From the NCBI RefSeq assembly GCF_008632955.1, contig NZ_CP043959.1:5580001-5644000 (forward strand): 64,000 nucleotides of DNA, given 5' to 3'. Below, in pieces: positions 25,416 through 34,615 of the stretch; positions within the stretch are counted from its first letter, which is position 1, and every line of letters starts with the position of its first letter. The DNA is from Streptomyces tendae (GTDB lineage Bacteria; Actinomycetota; Actinomycetes; Streptomycetales; Streptomycetaceae). The notes beneath the pieces are model-generated. The model was not told where the DNA came from. It searched no databases and saw only the letters and a list, made by a program, of their open reading frames with translations. A program made the position numbers and the translations under genes.

Positions 25416-26723
25416 TCACGCCCGGCCGGTGAGCCGGGCGTGCAGCGAGCGGGCCGAGGCGTCCGTCAAGGACGCGATCTGGTCGACGACCACCCGCTTG
25501 CGGGCCCGGTCGTCCGGGGCCCGGTCGAACAGGCTGCGGAACTGCGGGTCCAGGCCGTCGGGGGCGCGGGCGGTGAGCGCCTCGGCCAGCTCCATGACGA
25601 CGATCCGCTGGTCGGCGCGGAGCCGCTCCTGTTCGGCGCGCTGCATGACGTACCGGTCGGCGACCGCCTTGAGGACCGCGCACTCCATGCGCGTGGAGCG
25701 CGGGACGACCAGTTCCGCCCCGTACCGGGTGAGGCGGCCGCCGCCCCAGGCCTGCCGGGTGGCGCCCTCCGCGGCGAGGCAGAAGCGGCCGATGAGCTGG
25801 CTGGTGGCGTCCTTCAGGCGGGCCTGGGCGACGGCGGTGCCGTCGTAGCCGTGCGGCCACCACTCCTGGGCGAGCAGCCGGTCGAGGGCGTCCGCCAGTT
25901 CGGCGGTGTCGGTGTCCGCCGGGACGTACCGGCCGACGGCGACCGCGAAGACGGCCTCCCGCTCCGGGTCGGCGTGCAGGCAGTTGGGGTCGATGTGTCC
26001 GGCGTGCAGGCCGTCCTCCACGTCGTGGACCGAGTAGGCGACGTCGTCGGCCCAGTCCATGACCTGTGCCTCGAAACAGGTGCGGGTGCCGGGGGCGTCC
26101 TTGCGGAGCCACTCGAAGACCGGCCGGTCGTCGTCGTAGACGCCGAACTTCACCGACGCCGGGTCGGTGGGGTGGGAGCCGCGCGGCCAGGGGTACTTGG
26201 TGGCCGCGTCGAGGGCGGCCCGCGTGAGGTTGAGGCCGACGGAGCCCTCGGGGGTGAACCGCTTGGGCTCGATGCGGGTGAGCAGCCGAAGCGACTGGGC
26301 GTTGCCCTCGAAGCCGCCGCAGTCCTCGGCGAACTCGTTCAGCGCCTGCTCGCCGTTGTGGCCGAACGGCGGGTGGCCGAGGTCGTGGGAGAGGCAGGCG
26401 GCCTCCACCAGGTCGGCGTCGCAGCCGAGGGCGGCGCCCAGTTCCCGGCCGACCTGGGCGCATTCGAGGGAGTGGGTGAGGCGGGTGCGGGGGCTGGCGT
26501 CCCACACCTGGCTCTGCTCGCCGGGGGTGACGACCTGGGTCTTGCCGGCGAGGCGGCGCAGCGCCCCGGAGTGCAGCACCCGGGCCCGGTCGCGCTGGAA
26601 GGCGGTGCGGCCCGGCCGCTTGTCGGGCTCGGCGGCCCAGCGCTCGACGGCCGACGGGTCGTATCCGGCGGGTGGGACGTGGTTCGCGGGCGGGGCGGAC
26701 GTGTCGGACGTGATGCCTTCCAT
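25416..26723 (-). CDS. dgt: Deoxyguanosinetriphosphate triphosphohydrolase-like protein
   Basis: A 435-residue HD-domain enzyme. The metal site is spread over SPRTRLTHSLECAQVGRELG, AACLSHDLGHPPFGHNGEQA and VMDWADDVAYSVHDVEDGLH, giving the H...HD...D ligands. Family members cleave dNTPs to nucleoside and tripolyphosphate and help dNTP balance. The ATG at 26723 (MEGITSDTSAPPANHVPP) was chosen; the longer frame upstream reads through the convergent region without homology. The function in Streptomyces is inferred from the family. Confidence 0.92.
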   Translation of the reverse strand: MEGITSDTSAPPANHVPPAGYDPSAVERWAAEPDKRPGRTAFQRDRARVLHSGALRRLAGKTQVVTPGEQSQVWDASPRTRLTHSLECAQVGRELGAALGCDADLVEAACLSHDLGHPPFGHNGEQALNEFAEDCGGFEGNAQSLRLLTRIEPKRFTPEGSVGLNLTRAALDAATKYPWPRGSHPTDPASVKFGVYDDDRPVFEWLRKDAPGTRTCFEAQVMDWADDVAYSVHDVEDGLHAGHIDPNCLHADPEREAVFAVAVGRYVPADTDTAELADALDRLLAQEWWPHGYDGTAVAQARLKDATSQLIGRFCLAAEGATRQAWGGGRLTRYGAELVVPRSTRMECAVLKAVADRYVMQRAEQERLRADQRIVVMELAEALTARAPDGLDPQFRSLFDRAPDDRARKRVVVDQIASLTDASARSLHARLTGRA

Positions 26724-26772
26724 GACCCGACAGTAGCCCCGGCCGGTGACATCACGGACACCGGTGGTCGTG

Positions 26773-27573
26773 TCACGCCGGGGCGAGGGCGGCCGCCCCG
26801 GTGACCGGGGCGGCGGTCCGCAGCGCCTGGTCGTAGCGGTGGAGGAGCAGGCGGGCCATCGCGGGGTGGGTGCCCAGCGGGGCGGAAACGGTGCCGGGCG
26901 CGGCCGTCGCGCACTCGGTGGCGAAGCGGCCGGGCGCGGTGAAGCAGGAGGCGACGGCGACCCGGGTGCGGCCGCGGGCGGCGAGGGCGCGGACCGCGTC
27001 GGGCACGGTGGGGTCGGCGGCGGAGGCGTAGGCGGGGACGACGGGGACGCCGAGCCGGGCGGCGAGCAGGGCGGCGATGCGTTCGGTGTCGGCGCGGGAG
27101 GCGGGGGCGCGGGACCCGGCGGCGGCGAGCACCACGGCGCTCGCGCGGCGGCTCTCCGCGTCCCGGGGGGCCTGCCAGCCCGCCTCGGTGAGCCGGGCGT
27201 GCAGGGCGTCCACGAGCAGCGGGTGCGGGCCGATCGGGTCGGCGACGCGGGTGGGCAGCGGTGCCGCCGCGGCGGCGTCGGGGATGTCCCGCGTGACGTG
27301 GTGGCCGCGGCCGAACAGCAGCGGGACGAGGACGGCGGAGGCGGTGCCACTCGCGCCCAGTTCGTCGAGGGTGCCGGGGAGCAGGGGGGCGTTCAGCTCG
27401 ATGTGGCCGAGGTGCACGGGCAGGCCGGGGCGCAGCGCGCGGACCCGCGCCAGGAGCCGTCGCACGGTGGCCAGGGCGCGCGGGTCGCGGCTGCCGTGGG
27501 CCACCACGACGAGGGCGGGGGGCGGGACGGCCGGGCGGGGCCGGGCGCCGGGATGCATCGGATACGCCGTCAT
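26773..27573 (-). CDS. Sirohydrochlorin chelatase (CbiX/SirB type)
   Basis: A 266-residue two-domain chelatase. ALVVVAHGSRDPRALATV carries the metal-binding His in the first half. The second half has VLAAAGSRAPASRADTERIA with a degenerate site, and VPLLFGRGHHVTRDIPDA supplies the other histidines. It inserts Fe (or Co) into sirohydrochlorin. Its position near nasA and nirB, whose NirB needs siroheme, supports siroheme supply. It shares strand with dgt across a 49-bp gap. Use in cobalamin synthesis is an alternative, but no cob genes are nearby. Confidence 0.88.
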   Translation of the reverse strand: MTAYPMHPGARPRPAVPPPALVVVAHGSRDPRALATVRRLLARVRALRPGLPVHLGHIELNAPLLPGTLDELGASGTASAVLVPLLFGRGHHVTRDIPDAAAAAPLPTRVADPIGPHPLLVDALHARLTEAGWQAPRDAESRRASAVVLAAAGSRAPASRADTERIAALLAARLGVPVVPAYASAADPTVPDAVRALAARGRTRVAVASCFTAPGRFATECATAAPGTVSAPLGTHPAMARLLLHRYDQALRTAAPVTGAAALAPA

Positions 27574-27776
27574 GCAGCGAGCGTGACCGGACGAGGTTGC
27601 CCCGCCGTTGCGCCGGGGTCACGCGTGTTTTCGGGGCGTTCACGCGGGGGCGGGGGTCGGTGTGAGGCGGCGGGTTTCCGTCCCCTCGGTGGCGTGAGGC
27701 CGGTCACAGGGTGCGAACCGTGGGCCCCGGCCTGGCGTCCTACCGGATCCAGGACCGACCCGGGGGAGGCCGTCCC

Positions 27777-28454
27777 ATGCGCCGTATCACCGTCCGCCGT
27801 CCACGGCTGCCGCGCACCCGCGCGGGGCAGCGGCGGCTGGTGCGGGCCGTCGTGGCGGTGTGTGTGCTGGCGCTGCTGCCGGCGACCTGGCTGCGGCTGA
27901 GCACCGGCGACCGGCTGCGCACCACCGCCGACGTGCCGCGCACCGAGGTGGCCGTGGTGTTCGGCGCGGGGCTGTGGGACGGGGAGCCGTCGCCCTACCT
28001 GGCGCACCGGCTGGACGCGGCGGCGGAGCTGTACCGCGCGGGGCGGATCAGGGTGGTGCTGGTCACCGGCGACAACAGCCGGGAGGACTACGACGAGCCG
28101 GACGCGATGCGCGCCTACCTGACCCGGCACGGGGTGCCCGACGCGCGGATCGTCAGCGACTACGCGGGCTTCGACACGTGGGACTCCTGCGTCCGCGCCC
28201 GGAAGATCTTCGGGGTGGACCGGGCGGTGCTGATCAGCCAGGGCTTCCACATCCGCCGCGCGGTGGCGCTGTGCGAGGCGGCCGGCGTCACGTCGTACGG
28301 CGTCGGCGTGGACGACCGCCACGACGTCACCTGGTACTACGGCGGCGCCCGCGAGGTCCTCGCGGCGGGCAAGGCGGCCCTGGACGCGGCGTTCCGCCCG
28401 GATCCCCACTTCCTGGGTCCGGAGGAACCGGGGGTACGGAGGGCACTGCGGTAA
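27777..28454 (+). CDS. SanA/YdcF-like DUF218 membrane-anchored protein
   Basis: A 225-residue protein with one N-terminal TM helix (VVAVCVLALLPATWLRL) and a DUF218 domain containing VAVVFGAGLWDGEPSPYLAH, VVLVTGDNSREDYDEPDAM, FDTWDSCVRARKIFGV and LISQGFHIRRAVALCEAAG. It matches E. coli SanA, which affects vancomycin permeability; the biochemical activity is unclear. The ATG at 27777 follows GGGGGAGG. The 200 bp upstream shows nothing specific. Confidence 0.85.
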   Translation: MRRITVRRPRLPRTRAGQRRLVRAVVAVCVLALLPATWLRLSTGDRLRTTADVPRTEVAVVFGAGLWDGEPSPYLAHRLDAAAELYRAGRIRVVLVTGDNSREDYDEPDAMRAYLTRHGVPDARIVSDYAGFDTWDSCVRARKIFGVDRAVLISQGFHIRRAVALCEAAGVTSYGVGVDDRHDVTWYYGGAREVLAAGKAALDAAFRPDPHFLGPEEPGVRRALR

Positions 28455-28563
28455 CCGAGGAGGAACTGGCGGAGGCCCGCTCCCGGGTCTTCGGCGTCCG
28501 AGTGAAGCGCGCCGGTCCCTCACCACGCCCCCCGCCCCGAGGAGAGGGCACCGTGTCCGGGGT

Positions 28564-28601
28564 GTAACAGCGGCCGGTGCGGTGCGTAACACCGGCGTCG
28601 C
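28564..28601 (+). promoter_or_regulatory. GlnR-box-like site upstream of nasA
   Basis: GTAAC occurs at 28564-28568 and 28586-28590, exactly 22 bp apart, with CGGTG and GTCGC in the two b-site positions. This fits the gTnAC-n6-GaAAC-n6 double box of actinobacterial GlnR, with weak b sites. GlnR is known to control nitrate and nitrite reductase genes in S. coelicolor. It ends 12 bp before the nasA start, so the transcript may be leaderless or the start later. Confidence 0.6.
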
Positions 28602-28613
28602 AGCCTGATCCGT

Positions 28614-30725
28614 ATGCGAAACACCGTGACGTCCACGCACTGCCCCTACTGCGCGCTGCAGTGCGGCATGAACCTGACGCCGGCCGCCGACGGGCGGACC
28701 GTCGAGGTGGGCGAGCGCGCGGACTTCCCGGTGAACCGGGGGGCGCTGTGCGGGAAGGGGCGGACCGCGCCGGCCGTGCTGTCGTCGGCCGTGCGGCTGA
28801 CCTCGCCGCTGGTCAGGTCGGCGGCGGGCACGCTGGAGCCGGCGTCCTGGGAGGAGGCCCTGGACCGGGTCGCCGAGGGCGTCGGGGGCGCTCGCGCTGC
28901 GCACGGGGCGGACGCGGTCGGGGTGTTCGGCGGAGGCGGACTGACCAACGAGAAGGCGTACTCGCTGGGGAAGTTCGCCCGGGTGGTGCTGGGCACCTCG
29001 CAGATCGACTACAACGGCCGGTTCTGCATGTCGTCGGCGGCCGCCGCGGGCAGCAGGGCGTTCGGGCTCGACCGGGGTCTGCCGTTCCCGCTGGAGGACA
29101 TCCCGAGGACGGGATGTGTGATCCTTGTCGGCTCCAACCCGGCCGAGACCATGCCCCCGGCCCTGCGGTACTTCACGGAACTGAAGGAGAACGGCGGCAC
29201 CCTGATCGTCGTCGACCCGCGCCGCACGCGGACCGCCGAGCACGCCGACCTGCACCTGGCCCCCCGCCCCGGCACCGACCTCGCGCTGGCGCTGGGCCTG
29301 CTGCACCTGGTCGTCGCCGAGGGGCGCACCGACGAGGAGTACATCCGGGAACGCACGGCCGGCTGGGAGGAGGCCCGGGCCGCCGCGATGGCGCACTGGC
29401 CGGAGTACGTGGAGCGGATCACGGGCGTGCCCGTGCCCCAACTACGCCAGGCCGTACGGATGTTCTGCGAGCCGGAGCACGCGATGGTGCTCACCGCGCG
29501 GGGTCCGGAGCAGCAGTCCAAGGGCACCGACACGGTGAGCGCGTGGATCAACCTGGCCCTGGCGACCGGTCGGCCCGGCCGCCCGCTGTCCGGGTACGGC
29601 TGCCTCACCGGGCAGGGCAACGGGCAGGGCGGGCGCGAACACGGTCAGAAGGCCGACCAGTTGCCCGGCTACCGCAAGCTGACCGACCCGGCCGCGCGGG
29701 CGCACGTGGCGCAGGTGTGGGGCGTCGACCCCGACAGCCTGCCCGGCCCGGGCCGCAGCGCCTACGAGCTGCTGGACGCGCTGGGCACGGACATCCGCGC
29801 CCTGCTGCTGATGGGCTCCAACCCAGTGGTGTCGGCGCCGCGCGCCGCGCACGTCGAGGAGCGCATCCGCTCGCTGGACTTCCTCGCGGTGTGCGACGTG
29901 GTGCTGTCGGAGACGGCCGAACTCGCCGACGTCGTGCTGCCGGTGACGCAGTGGGCGGAGGAGACGGGCACCACCACCAACCTGGAGGGCAGGGTGCTGC
30001 TGCGCCGCCGCGCGATCACCCCGCCGGCGGGCGTGCGCAGCGACCTGGAGGTGCTGCACGAGCTCGCGGCGCGGCTGGGCGGCGAGGGCAGCCCGGAGAA
30101 GCGGTTCCCGGCCGACCCCGAGGAGGTCTTCGAGGAGCTGCGGCGGGCGAGCGAGGGCGGCCCGGCGGACTACTCGGGGATCACCTACCGGCGGCTCGCC
30201 GAGGAGAACGGCGTGTTCTGGCCCTGCCCCTCCCCCGGCGCGGCGGCCGAGGGGGGAGTCCACCCCGGCACCCCGCGCCTCTTCCTCGACCGGTTCGCCA
30301 CCGAGGACGGCCGGGCCCGGTTCGTGCCGGTGTCGCACCGGGCCGCCGCGGAGGAACCCGACGAGGAGTACCCGGTGCTGCTCACCACCGGGCGGGTCGT
30401 GGCGCAGTACCAGTCCGGCGCCCAGACGCGGCGCGTGGACGAACTGAACACCGCCGCGCCCGGCCCGTTCGTGGAGCTGCACCCGCGCCTCGCGCGGCGG
30501 ATCGGCGCCGCCGAGGGCGAACCGGTGGCCGTGGTGTCACGGCGCGGCCGGGCGGTGGCCCCGGCCCGGATCACCACGTCGATCCGCCCGGACACGGTGT
30601 TCATGCCGTTCCACTGGGCCGGTGAGGGCCGCGCCAACACCCTCACCAACCCCGCCCTCGACCCGACGTCCAGGATGCCGGAGTTCAAGGCGTGCGCGGT
30701 ACGTCTGGAGGCGATACGCCCGTGA
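28614..30725 (+). CDS. nasA: Assimilatory nitrate reductase catalytic subunit (Mo-bis-MGD)
   Basis: A 703-residue molybdopterin oxidoreductase. The N-terminal [4Fe-4S] motif is CPYCALQCGM with a later NRGALCGKG; FCMSSAAAAGSRAFG contains the Mo-coordinating cysteine near residue 142; CLTGQGNGQGGREHGQKAD is typical of NapA/NasA; and the C-terminal molydopterin-binding domain includes TTGRVVAQYQSGAQTRR. It lacks the C-terminal FAD or 2Fe-2S domains of eukaryotic enzymes, so it needs a separate electron donor; the flavoprotein at 36266 is a candidate. No SD is evident before ATG 28614. It reduces nitrate to nitrite in the cytoplasm. Confidence 0.93.
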   Translation: MRNTVTSTHCPYCALQCGMNLTPAADGRTVEVGERADFPVNRGALCGKGRTAPAVLSSAVRLTSPLVRSAAGTLEPASWEEALDRVAEGVGGARAAHGADAVGVFGGGGLTNEKAYSLGKFARVVLGTSQIDYNGRFCMSSAAAAGSRAFGLDRGLPFPLEDIPRTGCVILVGSNPAETMPPALRYFTELKENGGTLIVVDPRRTRTAEHADLHLAPRPGTDLALALGLLHLVVAEGRTDEEYIRERTAGWEEARAAAMAHWPEYVERITGVPVPQLRQAVRMFCEPEHAMVLTARGPEQQSKGTDTVSAWINLALATGRPGRPLSGYGCLTGQGNGQGGREHGQKADQLPGYRKLTDPAARAHVAQVWGVDPDSLPGPGRSAYELLDALGTDIRALLLMGSNPVVSAPRAAHVEERIRSLDFLAVCDVVLSETAELADVVLPVTQWAEETGTTTNLEGRVLLRRRAITPPAGVRSDLEVLHELAARLGGEGSPEKRFPADPEEVFEELRRASEGGPADYSGITYRRLAEENGVFWPCPSPGAAAEGGVHPGTPRLFLDRFATEDGRARFVPVSHRAAAEEPDEEYPVLLTTGRVVAQYQSGAQTRRVDELNTAAPGPFVELHPRLARRIGAAEGEPVAVVSRRGRAVAPARITTSIRPDTVFMPFHWAGEGRANTLTNPALDPTSRMPEFKACAVRLEAIRP

Positions 30726-30753
30726 GCGCACCGCCTCAGGCGCAGGAGGCGGG

Positions 30754-32400
30754 TCAGCCCACGCCCACCGCGCTCCAGGCGGCCGCGACCGCCCGGTGCT
30801 CGGCGCCGCCCTCGCCGTAGAGGTCCGCCGCCGCCTTCAGGGTGGCGGTGCGGGCGCCGGCGTAGTCGGTCGACGAGGTCATGTGGACCGTGAGGGCCCG
30901 GTACCAGATCGTGCCGAGCTTGGCGCGGCCGATGCCGGTGACCGTCGAGCCGTCGCAGGTCGGGGAGTTGTGGGCGGTGCCGCCCACGGTCTTCGCGCCG
31001 CTGCCCTCGGCGAGCAGGTAGGCGAAGTGGTTGGCGACGCCGGAGGAGTGATGGACGTCGAGGTCCTTGACCGACGCGTCCCAGCAGTCCGCCGAGGAAC
31101 CGTCCTTGGAGGGGCGGTCCATGAAGCGCAGGGCGTCCTTCCCGAAGCCGTCGCGGACGACCTCCTCGCCGATCAGCCAGTCGCCCGGGTCCTGCGTGTT
31201 GGCCGCGTGGAACTCCACCAGCGTGCCGAAGATGTCGGAGGTGGCCTCGTTCAGTCCGCCGGACTCGCCGGAGTAGGTCAGCCCGGCGGTCTTCGAGGTC
31301 ACGCCGTGGGTCATCTCGTGCCCGGCGACGTCCAGGGAGACCAGCGGGCCCATCAGGGTGCCGTCGCCGTCGCCGTAGGTCATGCAGAAGCAGCGGTCGT
31401 CCCAGAAGGCGTTGTTGTAGGCGTTGCCGTAGTGGACGCGGTTGTACGAGCCCTTGCCGTCGCCCGCGATGCCCCGGCGGCCGTGCACGTCCTCGTAGTA
31501 GTCCCAGGTGACGTCGGTGCCGTACTGCGCGTCCACGGCGACCGTGGCGCGGTCGGCGGTGCTCCCGGTGCCCCAGTGGTTGTCGGCGTCGGTGACGACG
31601 GGGGCGGGGGCGCGGACGACGCAGACGACGAGGACGCACAGGTCGGTGCGGTTGCCCGCGTCGCCGGTGTAGGTGCCGCCGCGGGTCGGGTCCGTCAGCT
31701 CGTACCCGGACGCGGTCCGCGTGGTCTCCAGCGGGACCGTGCCGCCGTAGAGGGACCTGCCGTCGCCGGAGACGCTCTCCAGACGGTCCCAGGTGTCGAT
31801 GCGGGTGCCGGTGTGCGCGTCGGTGAGCACCGTGCGGGCGACCGGGTTGCCGGCGGAGTCCTGGGCGACGGCGTCGGTGCGCCAGGCCAGGCGGGGGGCG
31901 CCGTGCAGGGCGTCGACGACCAGCTCGGGCCGGGCGGTGAGCCGGTTCAGGGTCTCGCCGAGGTGGGCGGCGCGCAGCAGGTTCGCGGCGAGGCCGGCGG
32001 CGCGGGGCGCGGGGAGACGCGGGGAGACGGTGGGCAGGTCGATCGCGGCACGGGTGGCGCGGGTGACGTCGCGGTAGGACCCGTCGGGGGCGAGGTGGAG
32101 CACGAAGTCGCCGCCCAGCACGGGCAGTCCGCGGTAGGTGCGGTCGTAACGGACATGGCGGCTGCCGTCCGCGTCGACGACGACGTCACGGACCTTCGTG
32201 TCCTGGGCGGCGGTGAGGCCGAGGGCGCCGGCGCGGTCGGCCAGGACGGAGGCGGCGGCCTGGACCGCGGCGGCGCGGGTGGGGCGGTCGGCCGCTCCCG
32301 CGGTGGTGGGGGTGAGGGCGGCGGCCAGCAGGGCGGCGCCGGTGACGGCGGCTCCGGCCACGGCGAGACGGGGACGTCGGGCATGCCGTATCGGGCTCAA
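30754..32400 (-). CDS. Secreted thermolysin-type (M4) neutral metalloprotease precursor
   Basis: A 548-residue preproprotease. The signal peptide is MSPIRHARRPRLAVAG followed by an Ala-rich core ending TAGAA. An FTP/PepSY-like propeptide covers about residues 40-230. The catalytic domain has GHEMTHGVTSKTAGLTY (HExxH) and the third zinc ligand in GGLNEATSDIFGTLVEF, 20 residues on, and the proton-donor region DVHHSSGVANHFAYLLAEG. It should be exported and self-processed to a broad-specificity neutral protease. It is monocistronic. Its 3' end faces nasA with a 28-bp gap. Confidence 0.95.
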   Translation of the reverse strand: MSPIRHARRPRLAVAGAAVTGAALLAAALTPTTAGAADRPTRAAAVQAAASVLADRAGALGLTAAQDTKVRDVVVDADGSRHVRYDRTYRGLPVLGGDFVLHLAPDGSYRDVTRATRAAIDLPTVSPRLPAPRAAGLAANLLRAAHLGETLNRLTARPELVVDALHGAPRLAWRTDAVAQDSAGNPVARTVLTDAHTGTRIDTWDRLESVSGDGRSLYGGTVPLETTRTASGYELTDPTRGGTYTGDAGNRTDLCVLVVCVVRAPAPVVTDADNHWGTGSTADRATVAVDAQYGTDVTWDYYEDVHGRRGIAGDGKGSYNRVHYGNAYNNAFWDDRCFCMTYGDGDGTLMGPLVSLDVAGHEMTHGVTSKTAGLTYSGESGGLNEATSDIFGTLVEFHAANTQDPGDWLIGEEVVRDGFGKDALRFMDRPSKDGSSADCWDASVKDLDVHHSSGVANHFAYLLAEGSGAKTVGGTAHNSPTCDGSTVTGIGRAKLGTIWYRALTVHMTSSTDYAGARTATLKAAADLYGEGGAEHRAVAAAWSAVGVG

Positions 32401-32599
32401 GCGGTCTCCTGGAACGGGCGCCCCGACGCGGGTGGGGGGACGGGGCGTGGCTGGTGGTGACCGCGATTCAAGTGGGGGGCGCCTGTCATGTCCATAGCGC
32501 GAATGTGGGGGTGTGTGAGGGGAGAGAATCGTTCCCGCAAGGCTCCGGTGGCACTTCGGTGCAGAGGGGCTCCGCCGATCGTCCGCGCAGGTGAAGCGA

Positions 32600-33013
32600 G
32601 TGAACCTCCCCTTCTTCGTCTACGGCACCCTCCGCCCCGGCGAGGTCAACCACGACCGCTTCCTGCGCGGGCGCACCGCGCACGAGGAGGCGGGCCGGCT
32701 GCGGGGCGCGGTGCTGTACGAGGGCCCCGGTTACCCGTACGCCGTGGAGACGCCGGACGGGGAGGTGCGCGGGGAGCTGGTGACCGCCCTGCCGGAGGCG
32801 TACGCGGAACTGCTGGCGCGGCTGGACCGGCTGGAGGAGTACGTGCCGGGTGACCCGCGCAACCTGTACGACCGGGTGGCGCGGCCGGTGGTCCGGGAGA
32901 CCGGCGGCGCGACGGTCCGGGCGTGGGTGTACGTCGCGGCCCCGGCGGTCGCGGCTCGCCTGCGGGCGCGCGGGACACGGGTGGAGGGCGGGGACTGGCG
33001 AGGGATGAGGTAA
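32600..33013 (+). CDS. Gamma-glutamylcyclotransferase-family protein (GGCT/AIG2)
   Basis: A 137-residue protein beginning VNLPFFVYGTLRPGEVNHDR; YGTL is the substrate-binding YGxL motif. The catalytic acid region is LDRLEEYVPGDPRNLYDRV. It likely cleaves gamma-glutamyl amides to 5-oxoproline, but specificity in bacteria is poorly defined. GTG 32600 and GTG 32591 are both possible starts, with AGGTGAAG before the former. The last codons and stop (GGGATGAGGTAAGG) lie inside the first unit boundary of the downstream 97-bp tandem repeat. Confidence 0.8.
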   Translation: MNLPFFVYGTLRPGEVNHDRFLRGRTAHEEAGRLRGAVLYEGPGYPYAVETPDGEVRGELVTALPEAYAELLARLDRLEEYVPGDPRNLYDRVARPVVRETGGATVRAWVYVAAPAVAARLRARGTRVEGGDWRGMR

Positions 33014-33510
33014 GGCGCCCGCGCGGTCACACCCCGAGGCGCCCCGCGACGCCCCCCCCACGGGCCCGCGGCCCACGCGCGGAGGACGGGACCGGCAAGG
33101 GATTGGGGAGACGCCCCGCGGTCACACCCCGAGGCGCCCCGCCGACGCCCCCCACGGGCCCGCGGCCACGCGCGGAGGACGGGGACCGGCAAGGGATTGG
33201 GGAGACGCCCCCGCGGTCACACCCGAGGCGCCCCGCCGACGCCCCCCCCACGGGCCCACGGCCCACGCGCGGAGGACGGGGACCGGCAAGGGATGAGGTG
33301 AGAGACCCCCGAGGTCACGACCCGAGGCCCCCGCGCCGCCCGCCCACGGACCCGCGGCCTACGCACGAGGGACGGGGACCGGCGAGGGATGAGGTAAGGC
33401 GCCCGCGCGGTCACACCCGAGGCGCCCCGCCGACGCCCCCACGGGCCCGCGGCCCACGCGCGGAGGACGGGGGCCGGCGAAGACCGGCCTGAGGCGCCCG
33501 CGCGGTCGCG
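32985..33510. repeat. Five-copy tandem repeat of about 97 bp
   Basis: Unit starts fall near 33013, 33111, 33206, 33303 and 33400. Each unit carries CGGTCACACCCGAGGCGCCCCG, then CACGGGCCCGCGGCCCACGC, then GGACGGGGACCGGC and a purine-rich AAGGGATGAGG-type junction. Copies differ by point changes and G/C run length, so no reading frame is conserved through all of them. A sixth partial unit begins near 33497, and the 3' end of the GGCT gene is itself the tail of a unit. GGGCCCGCGGCCC within each unit can fold. This looks like a noncoding minisatellite. Confidence 0.85.
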
Positions 33511-33958
33511 CGTCGGGCAGCGGCGCCGGATGCCGACGGCAGCCACGCCACCAGAGGATCGGCCGCCTGGGCGCCGCGAGTTCGCGTCCCCGGGGCGAGC
33601 CGGCCTCAGGCGGCCGGCGGTCGGGCCCGGGAGGCGCACCAGATGTGCGGCGGTCACGCCGAGGGGGCGGCTCGCCCGGTCAGCCCAGGCTCGCCCGGTC
33701 AGCCCCTCCTGGCCCCGCCCGGCCCAATGCGCCCGCACCCCGCCCGGCCGCTCGCGTTCACGCCGGTGACCTGCTGAAACGCGGGGCGGGCGGGCGCGGA
33801 CCGGACCGCCTGACACCCGTTCAGCCGCCGCCCTGACGCCTCCTCAGGAAGCGGTACCCGCCCCGGGGCACTTACCTCGGAGGGGCAGGGACGCGGTCGA
33901 CGGCGGCACATGGGGGTGCCGCGGGCCGGGTCGCCTCCGTGAGCTCGAGGGAGCATCG
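33511..33958. other. Intergenic stretch without recognised gene
   Basis: About 450 bp between the repeat array and the secreted-protein gene. A short duplication GCTCGCCCGGTCAGCCC occurs at about 33671 and 33690. No ORF with a credible start and family is seen on either strand. The promoter of the downstream exported protein should lie near its right end; no clear -35/-10 pair is visible. Confidence 0.5.
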
Positions 33959-34503
33959 ATGCGACGTACCGCCCGGCTGCTGACCGGCACGACCGGCGCC
34001 GCACTCGCCGTGGCCACCGCGGGGCTGCTCGCCTCCCCCGCGTACGCCGGGGAGGCCCCCGGCCCGTCGACCGGGGCCTGCGGATGTACCCGTCGTCCGT
34101 CGCGCCGGGTGCGCAGGTCTCCGCGAACACCGCGGCGTGCGGCGACGAGGGGACGGCGGCGGGCGACGCCTCCGCCGTCGGGGCCGGCCGGTTCACGCTG
34201 GCGCCGAGCACGTACGAGCGGGACGCGATCGGGCAGTTCCAGGTGCCGCCGAGCGCGCAGCCCGGGACGTACGAGATCGTCGTCGCCTGCGCCGGGAGCG
34301 GGCGCGAGGTGACCGGTGACCTCGTGGTGACGCTGACACCGGACGCGGAGCTCGTGATTCCGCGAGGAAGTGTGAAGACGGGGGTCGGCGGCGCGCTGGG
34401 CACCGACCCCGTACAGACCGCGGCCGGGGTGACGGCGCTCGCCGTCGCCGCCGCGGGCGGTACCTGGCTCCTGCATCGCCGGGCGAGAGGCGACGGGATC
34501 TGA
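33959..34503 (+). pseudogene. Small exported, C-terminally anchored protein next to a sortase; frame broken once
   Basis: ATG 33959 follows CGAGGGAGC and begins a signal peptide (MRRTARLLTGTTGAALAV, cleavage after SPAYA). The frame breaks at the GGGG at 34073; adding one G joins it to GLRMYPSSVAPGAQVSANTA and an Ig-like beta domain (IGQFQVPPSAQPGTYEIVVA). The C-terminus is a TM helix (VTALAVAAAGGTWLL) and Arg-rich tail. No LPxTG or LAxTG motif precedes it. It is likely a surface protein cotranscribed with the sortase 112 bp downstream. A sequencing error is a likely cause of the break. Confidence 0.7.
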
Positions 34504-34615
34504 CGGGCACCCTCCGCCGCCCGTCCCGCAGGTACCGCAACCCCTCCCCCTCCGGGTCCGACGCCCCTCGCGGCCCGGAGGGGGGTACGGGGCCGATCCG
34601 AGGTGAGGTCTCCTC

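Noticed and set aside
27575..27776. Possible cobalamin riboswitch near the chelatase and SanA-like genes
   Set aside because: The B12-box core and its conserved loop could not be found on either strand.
28455..28567. Short frame TEEELAEARSRVFGVRVKRAG after the SanA-like gene
   Set aside because: It has no start codon or RBS of its own and may only be read through a frameshift.
32923..33492. Long plus-strand frame through the 97-bp repeats
   Set aside because: The frame shifts between repeat units and the composition is that of open GC-rich noncoding DNA.
33013..33510. CRISPR-like array
   Set aside because: The units are contiguous 97-bp repeats without unique spacers, and no cas genes are present.
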